This document shows, one piece after another, positions 1-8,238 of a stretch of DNA of 12,496 nt (its first letter is position 1; each line of letters begins with the position of its first letter). This DNA comes from Euperipatoides rowelli (Eukaryota > Onychophora > Udeonychophora > Euonychophora > Peripatopsidae), in the NCBI GenBank assembly GCA_003024985.2, contig PXIH01S0000343.1; one strand, written 5' to 3'. The notes below the pieces were generated by a model. That model saw only the letters and a list, made by a program, of their open reading frames with translations. It was not told the origin of the DNA and searched no databases. The position numbers were made by a program, and so were the translations under genes.

Positions 1-57
1 TTTTTGTTGCTACTAAGCTTTTTGTTACACCAAAATAAAATTAAAAATCTGGCAATG
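1..57 (-). repeat. Partial dispersed repeat, copy A
   Basis: Read on the minus strand, this stretch contains TTGCCAGATTT, then a T-rich run, ATTTTGG and TAACAAAAA in that order. The same order of words occurs on the minus strand of 11535-11583, which begins CAGGGTTGCCAGATTT. The two are therefore diverged copies of one repeat family; this one runs off the start of the window and has lost the CAGGG end. TTGCCAGAT-type ends are common on small DNA transposons of arthropods, but no family can be named from this fragment. Confidence 0.4.
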
Positions 58-181
58 CTAAAATTGTTGATTTTTTTCAATATTCAATTCTATTAAATAG
101 TGCAATGTTAGTAATTTATGAAAATATCAACATATACTGTATAAAAAGTTTAAGTTTTTAAAAAATTACTTTTAAAAAAAG

Positions 182-214
182 GTGCAGGAACTCAGTTCTT
201 GTGAGTTCCTCCAC
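182..214. repeat. Short hairpin between A-tracts
   Basis: GTG-C-AGGAACTCA (182-194) faces TGAGTTCCT-C-CAC (202-214). The 13-base arms pair with one C/C mismatch around the 7-base loop GTTCTTG. A-rich tracts lie on both sides. A second small inverted pair (GTGGT/ACCAC) follows at about 234-251. A 75-codon frame (182-409) runs across the hairpin, but it contains a lysine run from an A-tract and shows no recognisable domain, so I do not call it a gene. It may be a remnant of a small transposon or retroposon. Function unknown. Confidence 0.35.
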
Positions 215-806
215 AAAAAAAAAAAAGCACTGGTGGTAATTGAGCACCACTATAAACTGGAGGAAAATAAATATTGTTTATCTTTTGTACTTCAAGTTAT
301 GAAAAACATTAAAAAAATAGCTAATTGGAATACTGAATGGCTAAAGTATGAATTGATAAATTCTTTAAATTTTTTGCATCAAAAGATTAAACATAGCTAC
401 CTGCAATGATATGCGATGTATATTTACATATAATGAAACACACAATGCTAAAACTGATTTAAACTAATGATGAATGAAGTTGAAAATATGTTGTATTTAA
501 GCAGCTTAGATACCAGAAAAGTTTTGTAGAAGATAATTTACTTAAATGGACTTTAATTAATGATGAAATATTAATATAGCACTGTATAAAAAAAAAAAGT
601 TTTATTAAAAAACAAAATGAAAAATGGGTATTAAAAAATTGGAATCCCAAATAGTTAGAATTAACACGATATTTAAAATGAAAAGGCAATGCAAAATGTT
701 TTTCTCTAAGTATTTATGCATATTTCAGCAAAAATGTTTTTTTTTTTAATAAAAGTGTATTTCAGCACATCTCAACTCAACAGCTAATTTTTTTTTTTTG
801 GTACAG
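215..806. other. AT-rich stretch without a supported gene
   Basis: There are two short frames here (+ to 409 and - 459-689). Both are rich in K, N, F and L, as expected from random AT-rich DNA, and neither shows a motif. Long T and A runs occur near 590, 740 and 790; the last forms the pyrimidine tract of the splice acceptor at 805-806. Nothing else was recognised. Confidence 0.5.
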
Positions 807-942
807 GATATTTTGTAAGATGGTGTGTAATGTGTCACAAATTCGTAAAATTCAGGATTGTGCTGTACAATGTGGAATTTATGATCACATTACATTTCCT
901 AAACTACAAAAAGCAAAACCTGCAAATCTTCAAAGAGAATAA
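807..942 (+). CDS. Candidate 3'-terminal coding exon, unknown protein
   Basis: A long T-tract followed by GGTACAG makes a strong splice acceptor ending at 806. From 807 a frame stays open (phase: one base, then ATA TTT TGT AAG ATG) for about 45 codons to TAA at 940-942. The peptide starts IFCKMVCNVSQIRKIQDC and ends KAKPANLQRE. Its composition is balanced, with four cysteines and little of the K/N/F bias of chance frames in this window. An AATAAA overlaps the stop (938-943), and further AATAAA-type signals follow at about 1001, 1038 and 1076, as expected for a last exon and its 3' UTR. An internal ATG lies at 820. I recognise no family. It could be a real terminal exon, an exon of a decayed retrocopy, or chance. 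No good splice donor lies inside it. Confidence 0.35.
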
Positions 943-1833
943 AACTTTTTTTTTTAAAAAAAAAAAACTATGAACAAAACTTGATCTAATAGGTACTCGA
1001 AATAAAATACTTTATTTTGTTTAAATTTCTTTATGACATAATAAATACAAAATATAACAACTTTCTTTGGTTCACAATAAAAAAAAAAAAAAAACTTTAC
1101 AAGTTTAAAATATTTTAGGTAGCAAGTCAACTTTATATTCCAAATGATGAAATGTGATTTTGCTTTGTAGCACTAGCATACTTTTAGTAATTTATTAAAC
1201 ATTACGGTTTAAAAATGAGAGAAATCAAAGTATATTATCCACTAGTAACATTTATCTTACCAAATTTAAATTAATATGGAAAGTTTGAGAGAGAAAATAA
1301 TAAAACTGGTTTAAATGATAATTGCTAATTTATTTAATGATCCATTCTCAGAATTCATCCATTTTGGTTCAGATATTATTGCAAACTGTGAAAAAATTTT
1401 TTGTTGTTCTGGTTATTTATTTTAGTTTTAAGCCCTGTTTAAAATGTAGTATTGAATCATAAGACTTATAATTTTTTATTCCTTTAGAATTTGAAACTCA
1501 ATTTAATTAGGATCTGTTGAGGTATCCCAAAATTACATTATCTTTCACAGACACTGCACCAAACTCACCTCAAAAACATTTTGTTGGGAGAATGCTTTCA
1601 TTTTTATAATTCCCAGAACTCAGGCTGGTCTCCACAAGTGGACTAGACATCCCTCAAATCCCCTATCAATTGGGATCTGAGGAGTGTCTTTTCTTTTACA
1701 AAATAGCACTGATTATAATTATCAATGAACAAACGGTTATTTTTTTTCTCATAAAATGTTAGGGATGTGTATAAATGTGTGTCTAATAATATTTATTTAT
1801 TTATTGCTTTTTTTTTAATTATTATTTTTATAG
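943..1833. other. AT-rich non-coding stretch
   Basis: No convincing frame on either strand. It holds poly(A) at about 1078-1094, several AATAAA signals that could serve the exon candidate just upstream, the hairpin at 1646-1688, and a TATT microsatellite-like run at about 1788-1805. The pocket 1545-1690 is less AT-rich than its surroundings but shows no open frame. Confidence 0.5.
1646..1688. repeat. Imperfect hairpin
   Basis: GACA-tc-CCTCA-a-ATCCC (1646-1662) faces GGGAT-c-TGAGG-ag-TGTC (1672-1688) across a 9-base loop. This gives 14 paired bases in three blocks, separated by a symmetric 1/1 and a 2/2 mismatch. The stem is shorter than a normal microRNA precursor. It lies in a locally less AT-rich pocket and may be a relic of a small inverted-repeat element. 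Confidence 0.4.
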
Positions 1834-1893
1834 AAAAATGAAGAAATAATGTTATTAAAAGGAGCTCTTGAACAAGAAAGGAAAAATTGCTAA
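1834..1893 (+). CDS. Candidate short terminal exon, coiled-coil-like
   Basis: A pyrimidine-rich tract ending TTTTTATAG gives a plausible acceptor at 1832-1833. From 1834 the frame reads KNEEIMLLKGALEQERKNC and then stops at TAA 1891-1893. The charged heptad-like pattern (EEIMLLKGALEQERK) is what a coiled-coil segment looks like and is unlike the random frames around it. It is only 19 codons long, has no recognisable family and no good donor. It could be an alternative last exon of a + strand gene or chance. Its link with 807-942 is unproven, because that stretch ends in its own stop codon. Confidence 0.25.
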   Translation, partial: KNEEIMLLKGALEQERKNC

Positions 1894-2404
1894 GTCACTT
1901 TAAAACTATTCATAGTAGTAGTATGAGCATCACAAGTTAACTGAAGAATATTGATTAGACCTGGATGGAAATTTCACACAGAGACTAGTCTTTTCTGGAA
2001 TATAAAATACAAATTTCTTTAATATAATTTTATTTATTCATCAAATTTATATAGATTAAATAATTTCTATATATAAAATATTTCTAGTTTTTTTAATTTT
2101 TAAAAAACAAAATATGTTATACAAGGAGAAATAATAATCTACAAACCAATATAATGTGTGTATTTGTAATGTACTGTATATAGTAGCAGTAAGACTGTAT
2201 ATACAATATATAAACAACATAACACAAAATAAATCAGAATAATATTGGTACAAGATACTGTTTGTAAAAATGCATCAATATGTTGTATCTCAGCATTAAG
2301 AATGCATCCTACTCAGGGTGCATTTATAAGAATTATACTACAATTCTATCTGAATAAAATCAATAATAAGTTTCAAAATCTTTATATAATTTAATGTTTT
2401 TAAT

Positions 2405-2473
2405 GGCCAATCTGTTCAACCCATTGATAATTATAAAGTTTAAAATCTGTATAAACTTTATACAGATTGGGCC
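2405..2473. repeat. Perfect 25-bp palindrome with outer echo
   Basis: AATCTGTATAAA (2444-2455) and TTTATACAGATT (2457-2468) are perfect reverse complements around a single C. Further out, GGCCAATCTG (2405-2414) matches CAGATTGGGCC (2464-2474) except for one inserted G. The left AATCTG word thus occurs twice and can pair in two ways. It could extrude as a cruciform or be a small foldback relic. Confidence 0.55.
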
Positions 2474-2952
2474 AAATTCTTAGTGATCTGCTGAAAGACA
2501 AATCAAAGAAAGAATGGAAAGTAAGCTAATGTAATGAAGTGGGATGGTAACTATGAGGAATTATAGAATACAAAATATGTATGAGATAGTGATGAGAATG
2601 AGTAAAATAGTCAAGGCATAAGAAGAAAAGTAGAATAAAATATAGATGATTAAAAAAATTCAGTAAATGGTCTTGCAGAATGAAGGGCAAACAAAAGAAA
2701 CAATGGAAACATATCAGTAGAAATAAGAGATTAAAAGAGAAGATACCGGTACAAGAAAATTCAATTTTGTAACTTATTTTGACTTGAATTTTTTTTTAAA
2801 TAAACCTCGATTGATAACTTCTAATTAAGTTTCATTTTATAAAATTTGAGATAAAGGAGCATTATACATGAATTTAAATATAAAAGTTAGAACCATCAAT
2901 ATTTAGAACATTTTTTTTTTTAAATTATTAAAATAAATAGGTGTGTTGGGAA

Positions 2953-2964
2953 GGGGGGGGGGGG
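2953..2964 (+). repeat. Homopolymer of twelve G
   Basis: A run of 12 G is preceded by GGGAA (GGG at 2948-2950), in DNA that otherwise contains almost no G runs. It could form a G-quadruplex and is a likely site of length polymorphism or sequencing error. Confidence 0.7.
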
Positions 2965-3511
2965 AAGAGTTGTATAAATTTATTTATCATTTTAGGGAAG
3001 CACATCAAAAAGACTAATTATCACTGGTTTACAGATCCAAAAGAAAGGATTATGATAGCTGGTAGAGTTAGAGTTTTTATCTGCTGCCAATAGGAGCATA
3101 GAAAAATGTTTTTATTAAAATAAGATCAAATAAAAGGACTATTTGAATTGCTATAACATTTTGAAAAAATAGGAAATGAATCTGGACAGAATAAATGTTT
3201 TGCTAATATATAAAAATTACCATTATACAAAAAAACAGATTTAATAATAAAAACTAAGGCAAACTATAATTATAAGACTGGATAAGATTTAGAGCCAATT
3301 CCACCAAAATGAAACTATCACGATGGAGACAAATTTAAAGAAAAAAAATTGGTTTGGCAATATTACTTAAAATTTAATACAATATACAAAAAAAATTTAT
3401 ATTACAGTATATGGCAATGCTGACACTCAATTTGTATAAATAAGCAGCTGATCTGCGATTCTAATGTATTGAATAAACTTTTCAAATTAGCAATGTGAAT
3501 GTGAATGTTTA

Positions 3512-3720
3512 ATGACCAAAGAAAAAGGCGGAGAACATACAAATGATATTGAAATCATTAAGTAAGTTAGTGAGTTGAAACTACGATTGGAACAAGTCAT
3601 GGCTGCTTTGTCATGAGTGCTAAGTAACATCCAAGCAAAGCGCGGGACATATACTGGGGACCATGAATTCTTAGTTTTTTTTTCTGAATCCCAAATAACG
3701 AATGAATTTTTTTTTCTTTT
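3512..3720 (+). pseudogene. Broken coding-like frame, unknown
   Basis: From ATG 3512 one frame reads MTKEKGGEHTNDIEIIK, then TAA (3563-3565), VSELKLRLEQVMAALS, TGA (3614-3616), and then VLSNIQAKRGTYTGDHEF onward to about 3720, where it runs into T-rich sequence. Apart from the two nonsense codons the frame holds for about 70 codons, with balanced composition and a short amphipathic coiled-coil-like centre (ELKLRLEQV). A segment like this could come from the gag or ORF1 protein of a retroelement, but no diagnostic motif (zinc knuckle, RRM) is visible, so the identity is unknown. The 3' side abuts the assembly defect at 3774-3824 and may be cut by it. Confidence 0.3.
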
Positions 3721-3773
3721 TTAAATATTTTAAAAAAATTTTAAATTATTTTTTTATTTAAAAAAACCCACAG

Positions 3774-3824
3774 GTTTTTCTTATTTTATTAACTATTTNG
3801 TTTTTCTTATTTTATTAACTATTT
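3774..3824. repeat. Exact 25-base direct repeat flanking an N
   Basis: The 25 bases at 3774-3798 (beginning GTTTTTCTTATTTTATT) are repeated without change at 3800-3824, and a single N at 3799 separates them. Two identical ends joined by one N is what results when overlapping contigs or reads are joined without collapsing the overlap. It is better read as an assembly artefact than as a natural tandem repeat. Confidence 0.8.
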
Positions 3825-3869
3825 GCAAACTGAATAATCATAGAAAAAATGTCTTCTTATACAAAGTCT

Positions 3870-3929
3870 AATCCGATGAGGGATATCCCCGGATTCGGTC
3901 GCTGGAGCACCGAGTCAGAGTGCCAGCAC
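3870..3929. other. GC/CpG-rich island of three consecutive hairpins
   Basis: This 60-base block is 60% G+C with five CpG, inside DNA of about one quarter G+C and few CpG. Hairpin 1: AATCCG (3870-3875), bulge ATGA, GGG-ATAT-CCC (3880-3889), CGGATT (3890-3895). Hairpin 2: CGGT (3896-3899), C, GC-TGGA-GC, ACCG (3909-3912). Hairpin 3: GTGC-CA-GCAC (3920-3929). The first two abut. Such a block suggests a structured RNA, a retroposon module or a recently inserted sequence. It also lies inside a short + frame (ATG 3849 to TGA 3951-3953, including NPMRDIPGFGRWSTESE), so a coding fragment with incidental pairing is the main alternative. No known RNA family was recognised. Confidence 0.5.
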
Positions 3930-4129
3930 ACAAATGTTTTATATTGTATTTGATATACACTACGAGTATTTCATTTTTAAATAATGAATGAAAGTGGTAT
4001 TATAGAACATATTGGGTATATTTTTTATTTGCAATATCAACGACTAAAATCTTCTTATAGATAGTGATAGTAGAGGATAACAATTACATTGACAAATTAT
4101 ATATAATGGATGTTAGCAATAGATCACAA

Positions 4130-5066
4130 TGGTAATAACAAAAATTGTTGCTGTAATAAAATTAGAAATCAATAGTTTGTAGTCTACAAAAGGAGACAAA
4201 GTCCAGTGATTGCAAGGAATGGTAGCTCTTGTCATGGGATTGTTTAGTATACTATATAATTAGTTCTAGAGAACTGGACTTTGAAAATGTTGTTTAATAT
4301 TGGGAATCTAGTAGGTATGTGAATATTAATTTTATTCAACAGATCAGGGCAGATAAAACTAACCATGACGTACACTGTAAAGGAACACAGTCAAACAGCA
4401 GCCTACGCTTAGCTAGAGATCATAATGAAAATATTTTACATAGTGTAGGAGATTTTTTGAATCTGTAGTTCCTTTGTGTTTTACAACACACAGTAAACCT
4501 GTAATGAACAGAATTGCTTTTAGTAAGGCTAATGTAGTCTACATCAGTTTCGAATAATTGATGAAAATTCGAGTTTGGGCCTAACGATGATTGAAGAGAT
4601 AGATGAACGATTTTTTGGAGTAAATGTCTGTTGTAATTCGCCTGACAAAATCTAGACTTTTAGAAGCATTCCAGACATTATTGTATACATGACTGTTAAA
4701 ATTGAATTTGACATTTTGATGAATACCAGTCTCTGATCTCATCTCTAGAAATATTAACATTGTTAATATGATAGTCATATTTAATTGGATGGTTGATCTT
4801 TGTGAATGTTATGGTAGTACATTTAGTTAGGTTTAAGGACAAATCCCATGCTGTGCAGCATTTAGATAAGAGGTCAATGATGCTTGTAAACCAGAAGTCA
4901 TTTTTTGTATTTGTAAAGCTTAAGATCATCTGCAACCAATATAGTTTCTAGATGACCAATAAATAGCACGATTAGCAGAGGGCCAGTATTGATCTCTACA
5001 CCATTCCAGATGGAATTTCATATTTTTATGAAGACACTACTGATGTTGACTTGGAAAACCCTATTA
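4130..5066 (-). mobile_element. 5'-truncated LINE with dead reverse transcriptase (Jockey/CR1-like)
   Basis: Read on the minus strand, pieces of a non-LTR reverse transcriptase appear in the family's usual order, although the frame changes repeatedly. SG-x-V-stop-x-SIL (5010-4984) stands where SGVPQGSILG is normal. After a one-base shift come GPLLIVLFIGHL (4984-4949) and ADDLKL (4933-4916), the catalytic palm motif, here V-ADD instead of YADD. A shift then leads to AWDLSLNLTKC (ending 4819), a DW/DLG-type segment near 4730, NSHVYNNVWNASKSLDFVRR, RPKLEF (4582-4565), KRRLLFDC (4410-4387), NKINIHIPTRFPILN (about 4341-4297) and NNPMTRATIPCNH (4244-4206). The last pieces form the C-terminal tail typical of Jockey- and CR1-type ORF2. 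The endonuclease and N-terminal half are absent, as in ordinary 5' truncation. The 3' end is not sharp. It cannot be active. Confidence 0.87.
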
Positions 5067-5997
5067 GTCCTCAAACAGAGGGTTTTTTTCATTGTTAATA
5101 AGATAAAATTTATTAGAATTAATTTCTTAATGCCTAAAAAACATCATTAAATTAGTTTAAACAGTTAATTGTTAATAGAAAATTATCCATGAGTTTATTA
5201 TATTGGTAGTATTATTAATACAAGTAGGCATATTACAATTTTCCAAGTTTTCTTTAAAGTATATTTCACCCTATATTCTATATCACCAGTTTCCCTTCTT
5301 TCCCTTCGATCCTTTCTTCTACATCAACAAGTTTTTTTTTTTTTTTTTTAATACATGCTTCTACTTCTTACTCAGCTGATATTGAAACAATATCAGGTTT
5401 GAAGATGACATAACATAGGCAAATCAGTGGTTTTATCATTTATAATTTTTAAATAAATACATTTACTGGTATTTAACAAAAACATAAGTCAAGAATATAA
5501 ATTTATTTTTAAAACATTAATAAAGTTGATCCAATTTACAATTACTGTAAACCATAAAGTAGGCTATTTTTTTTTGCCAGAACAATAAGTTGTAATAAAT
5601 TTTGCATTTTTTAATTAAAATTTACAATCGGACTTTTAGACAAAATAAATGATAAATATTTAATTTTTAAACAACATTTTGATAGTACAATTCTGTTATT
5701 ACATATAATTTTACAACCAGATATAATTTACACATTATAACATATACATTACATTTAAAATGGACGTGAAAATGTACCATTCATAAGAGTTTGTATTTTG
5801 AAAAATTCACAGAATTATTTAAAAGGCATACATTAAATAAGTAGCCTATATAAATTATAGAATGTATAAAGTGAATACAGTACATTTATATAAATTTATA
5901 TAAAGTATATACATTATATACTGTTAGTCTATACTACTTTATATACACAGATTATATACAATTTATACAGTACATAAATAGTTTGTGTGTATGAAAA
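5067..5997. other. AT-rich non-coding stretch
   Basis: No gene is supported. There is a long T-tract at about 5331-5349. From about 5870 to 5970 the DNA is nearly pure A/T, with repeated TATATAC and TACAGTA words and local pairing such as TATAAAGTATA against TACTTTATA. It leads directly into the palindrome at 5998-6166. Confidence 0.5.
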
Positions 5998-6166
5998 AAT
6001 GAAATAAGATATGGTACATAAAGTTCTGAACATTTAAAATTTAAACTTACAATGTGCTCTGTGTCCTTACAGTAATGACACAGAGCACATTGTAAGTATA
6101 AACTTTAAATGTTCAGAACTTTGTAACTTATCTCAAAATATTATGTACTGTATCTTATTTTTCATT
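5998..6166. repeat. Long imperfect palindrome (foldback element)
   Basis: The left arm 5998-6065 is the reverse complement of the right arm 6077-6166 around the 11-base loop CTTACAGTAAT. The innermost 20 bases of each arm (6046-6065 and 6077-6096) pair perfectly. Further out, AAAGTTCTGAACATTTAAA (6020-6038) pairs perfectly with 6105-6123. The outermost block, with AATGAAATAAGAT on the left, pairs after an unpaired insertion of about 19 bases in the right arm (about 6124-6142). The structure would fold into one long hairpin of about 65 bp. No target-site duplication was seen. It may be a foldback or MITE-type element; its right arm ends 249 bases from the hAT remnant's last in-frame stop (6415). 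Confidence 0.85.
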
Positions 6167-6414
6167 GTATTTTAGATGTGACCTTGAAAAAGCTAAAATA
6201 GCAGAAATTGATTGGTGTATAGGGGTTTCAATTGTATTTTAATTGTAATAGTGTTGCAATAAAATATCACAAATTGGTACAGTACTAATTTGGACCAAAT
6301 ATCAGGCAAGTCAGGATATATTGATCCAAACTCTAAAGTACTCCCATAAATTTCAATATTACTCCGATGCCGATTTTGCTTGGACATCCAACTTTCTTGA
6401 TTATCATTTTCACT

Positions 6415-8127
6415 TCATTGGGACTTCAACCACTGTTTAACATAAGGCAATGGATCCCATAGAAGATGAATAGTAGGACCAGTCAGAGTTATGAACATGA
6501 AAGATGCAAGATGTTGAATTGTCAAAGAATTCTGTACTGGAGACATTATTGCAGTATATTCATTGTACTGAAACCTTGTTCAGTCTGCAGATGTCACAGG
6601 CAGTGTGCTAAAGCAAGTAATAATTGGTTTGACCCATTGTAAATGTCATCACTAAAACTATTTTTTATATTTCTGAAATTCAACTAAATCTTAGGCACAG
6701 TTCTAAATAGTATTCTTCTTGCCATGGGCGCAATACATCACTAGGCCACTTTTCTTTATTAAGTGCATCTATTTGTTTCATCAAGTCTTTAAATTCATCT
6801 GAAGATTCATGATTTAATTTTTCAAGATTAGAAGGGCAAGTGGAAGATAGCCTGGAGGGCAAATTATCTTCTAAGCTTTGCTGTAATTGATTATCAAGTT
6901 TTATTAGGCCTCTAGAGGTTTCCTTCTATCAGTCACTTTTACTCCTTTAAATATCCCTTTACATACGATGGCTTTTTAAGATATTTCCTGGGTTTTATTT
7001 CATTTTTTGTATAGCATGAATAGCTCGATGGACTTGATAAGCTCTGGTAAGGTTATGGTTTCTTCTTGTAAATTCTCAGAGAGAAGACAGATTTCTTCAA
7101 CAGCATGTGCCACAGCTGCGATATTGTAGACCAAAACTGTAATGTTAATATACCGTCAAGACCATTAAATTCAGCCCGCATTTTTAATTCCTTACGAGAC
7201 TTTGGAAAGTTTGTTGAAAATGTTTATGCAAAGCAGGATTTAAATGACATATTGCTTTTACTGTTCTATATGTTGAAGCTGCCAAATGAATGGAATAAAC
7301 TTTACCAATTTCAAGTGGCTGCAAAACTAAATAAAGCAACTGTTGCTAATTTGTTTTTTGGAGATTAGAGTATAAAGCGTAAAGTTTATAAAAAAAACCC
7401 CAAGTGTGTGAAAAGCTAGATACCGAATATATTGCATAAGAGACACTATTCTGTGACAAAGGCAATACCACTTTACAAACCTTGGGTATTTCTTGCTCAG
7501 TCATTCAAGTACACCAGACTTTTTACCCAGCATTAAACTGACTCCACCACTACATATTCTATTATATTTAACACAATAATAAGCGGTTCGGAACACTTTT
7601 TGTGTAGATGCTTGTATTTCGTTTTGTTATATTGTCATAGTTGCAATAGTTTGCTCCCCTGCTTTTGTATAAATTGCAGTTGTCTTAATATGGACATCAG
7701 AGATTTTATTATAATTTTTTTTTTACAAAAAAGTTAGTTCTGCTTCTTTGGTTTCTCCATAAGTGGCTCCATTCTTTGGAGATGCTAACCCCCTTGAGAT
7801 TTGATGACAAAGTATTTTACACGTTTACAAATGGAACAGCCAAGCATAACGGTATTTTTCTCGAAAATCACCTCATTGGCTTTGGTCTCAACAAGGAGGA
7901 AAGGGTTTTATATCTAAAGAATGAGAACCAAAATATTTGGGGCTAGATGACATACTTAAATCTTTGCTTTCAATTGTTTGACTTGCACTAGTTTCTTAAG
8001 TAAATTTCTTCTATCTGGCCTTTCTTTCCACATCAGAGTTTGGTTAGCTAGGATTTTAACTTTCTTGACTTCATTCCCATCAGCCCTTTGATTTGTAAAA
8101 ATCCAAAATACTTTGAGATCGTTTCAT
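6415..8127 (-). pseudogene. Degenerate hAT transposase, near full length
   Basis: Minus-strand segments follow the order of animal hAT (Ac superfamily) transposases. ATG 8127 starts MKRSQSILDFYKSKG, which stops at 8080. Then come CSICKRVKYF (CSIC 7838-7827), KVFRTAYYCVKYN (7599-7561), CSGGVSLMLGKKSGVLE (from 7554), WYCLCHR (7470-7450), EIGKVYSIHLAASTYRTVKAI (7250-7273 holds its end), ALHKHFQQ (7234-7211), AHAVEEICLLSENLQEE (about 7117-7068), HRAIHAIQKMK, the segment around KEKWPSDVLRPWQEEYY, LPVTSAD (6603-6583), EQGFSTMN (6581-6558) and SLTIQHLASFMFITLTGP to WLKSQ with TGA 6417-6415. The last blocks are the C-terminal dimerisation region. In intact relatives the CSGG site reads SDG, so an acidic residue is lost. 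Most of the segment between KYN and CSGG, which carries another conserved acidic residue, is deleted. Many frameshifts and stops make it non-functional. The + frame at 7105-7368 is its antisense shadow. Confidence 0.92.
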
Positions 8128-8238
8128 TATTTTATTTTACTATTGCTATTTTAACCTAGTAGCTAAACTAATAAATCCTGCTGAATTTGGTGAGAAGGTT
8201 ATAAGTCAATAATGTTTAGCCTAAGCCAAATTGACACT

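Larger units (their letters stand above)
1894..3511. other. AT-rich non-coding stretch
   Basis: No supported gene. The minus frame at 2056-2253 is tyrosine-, phenylalanine- and isoleucine-rich and comes from TATA-like low-complexity sequence. The stretch holds the palindrome at 2444-2468, a TACCGGTA octamer at 2744-2751, and an unbroken run of twelve G at 2953-2964. From about 2510 to 2760 it is purine-rich on the + strand (many GAA, AGA and ATGA words) without a lasting frame. Confidence 0.5.

Noticed and set aside
182-409. 75-codon + frame
   Set aside because: It starts inside a hairpin, contains a KKKK run from a poly(A) tract and matches no family I know; kept only as part of the hairpin description.
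459-689. 76-codon minus-strand frame
   Set aside because: Its F/L/S/I-rich composition comes from A-rich + strand DNA, with no motif and no flanking signals.
2056-2253. 65-codon minus-strand frame
   Set aside because: Tyrosine/isoleucine-rich translation of TATA-like low-complexity DNA.
3870-3918. Hammerhead-ribozyme-like layout (CCGATGA, stem GGG-ATAT-CCC, then a CGGT/ACCG stem followed by GTC)
   Set aside because: The core is wrong: CCGATGA replaces CTGATGA, the GAAA strand is missing (CGGA instead), and the sequences beside the supposed stem I do not pair.
6193-6387. 64-codon minus-strand frame after the hAT transposase
   Set aside because: It lies beyond the recognisable C-terminal end (TGA 6417-6415) and is probably 3' untranslated element sequence; no conserved block is seen in it.
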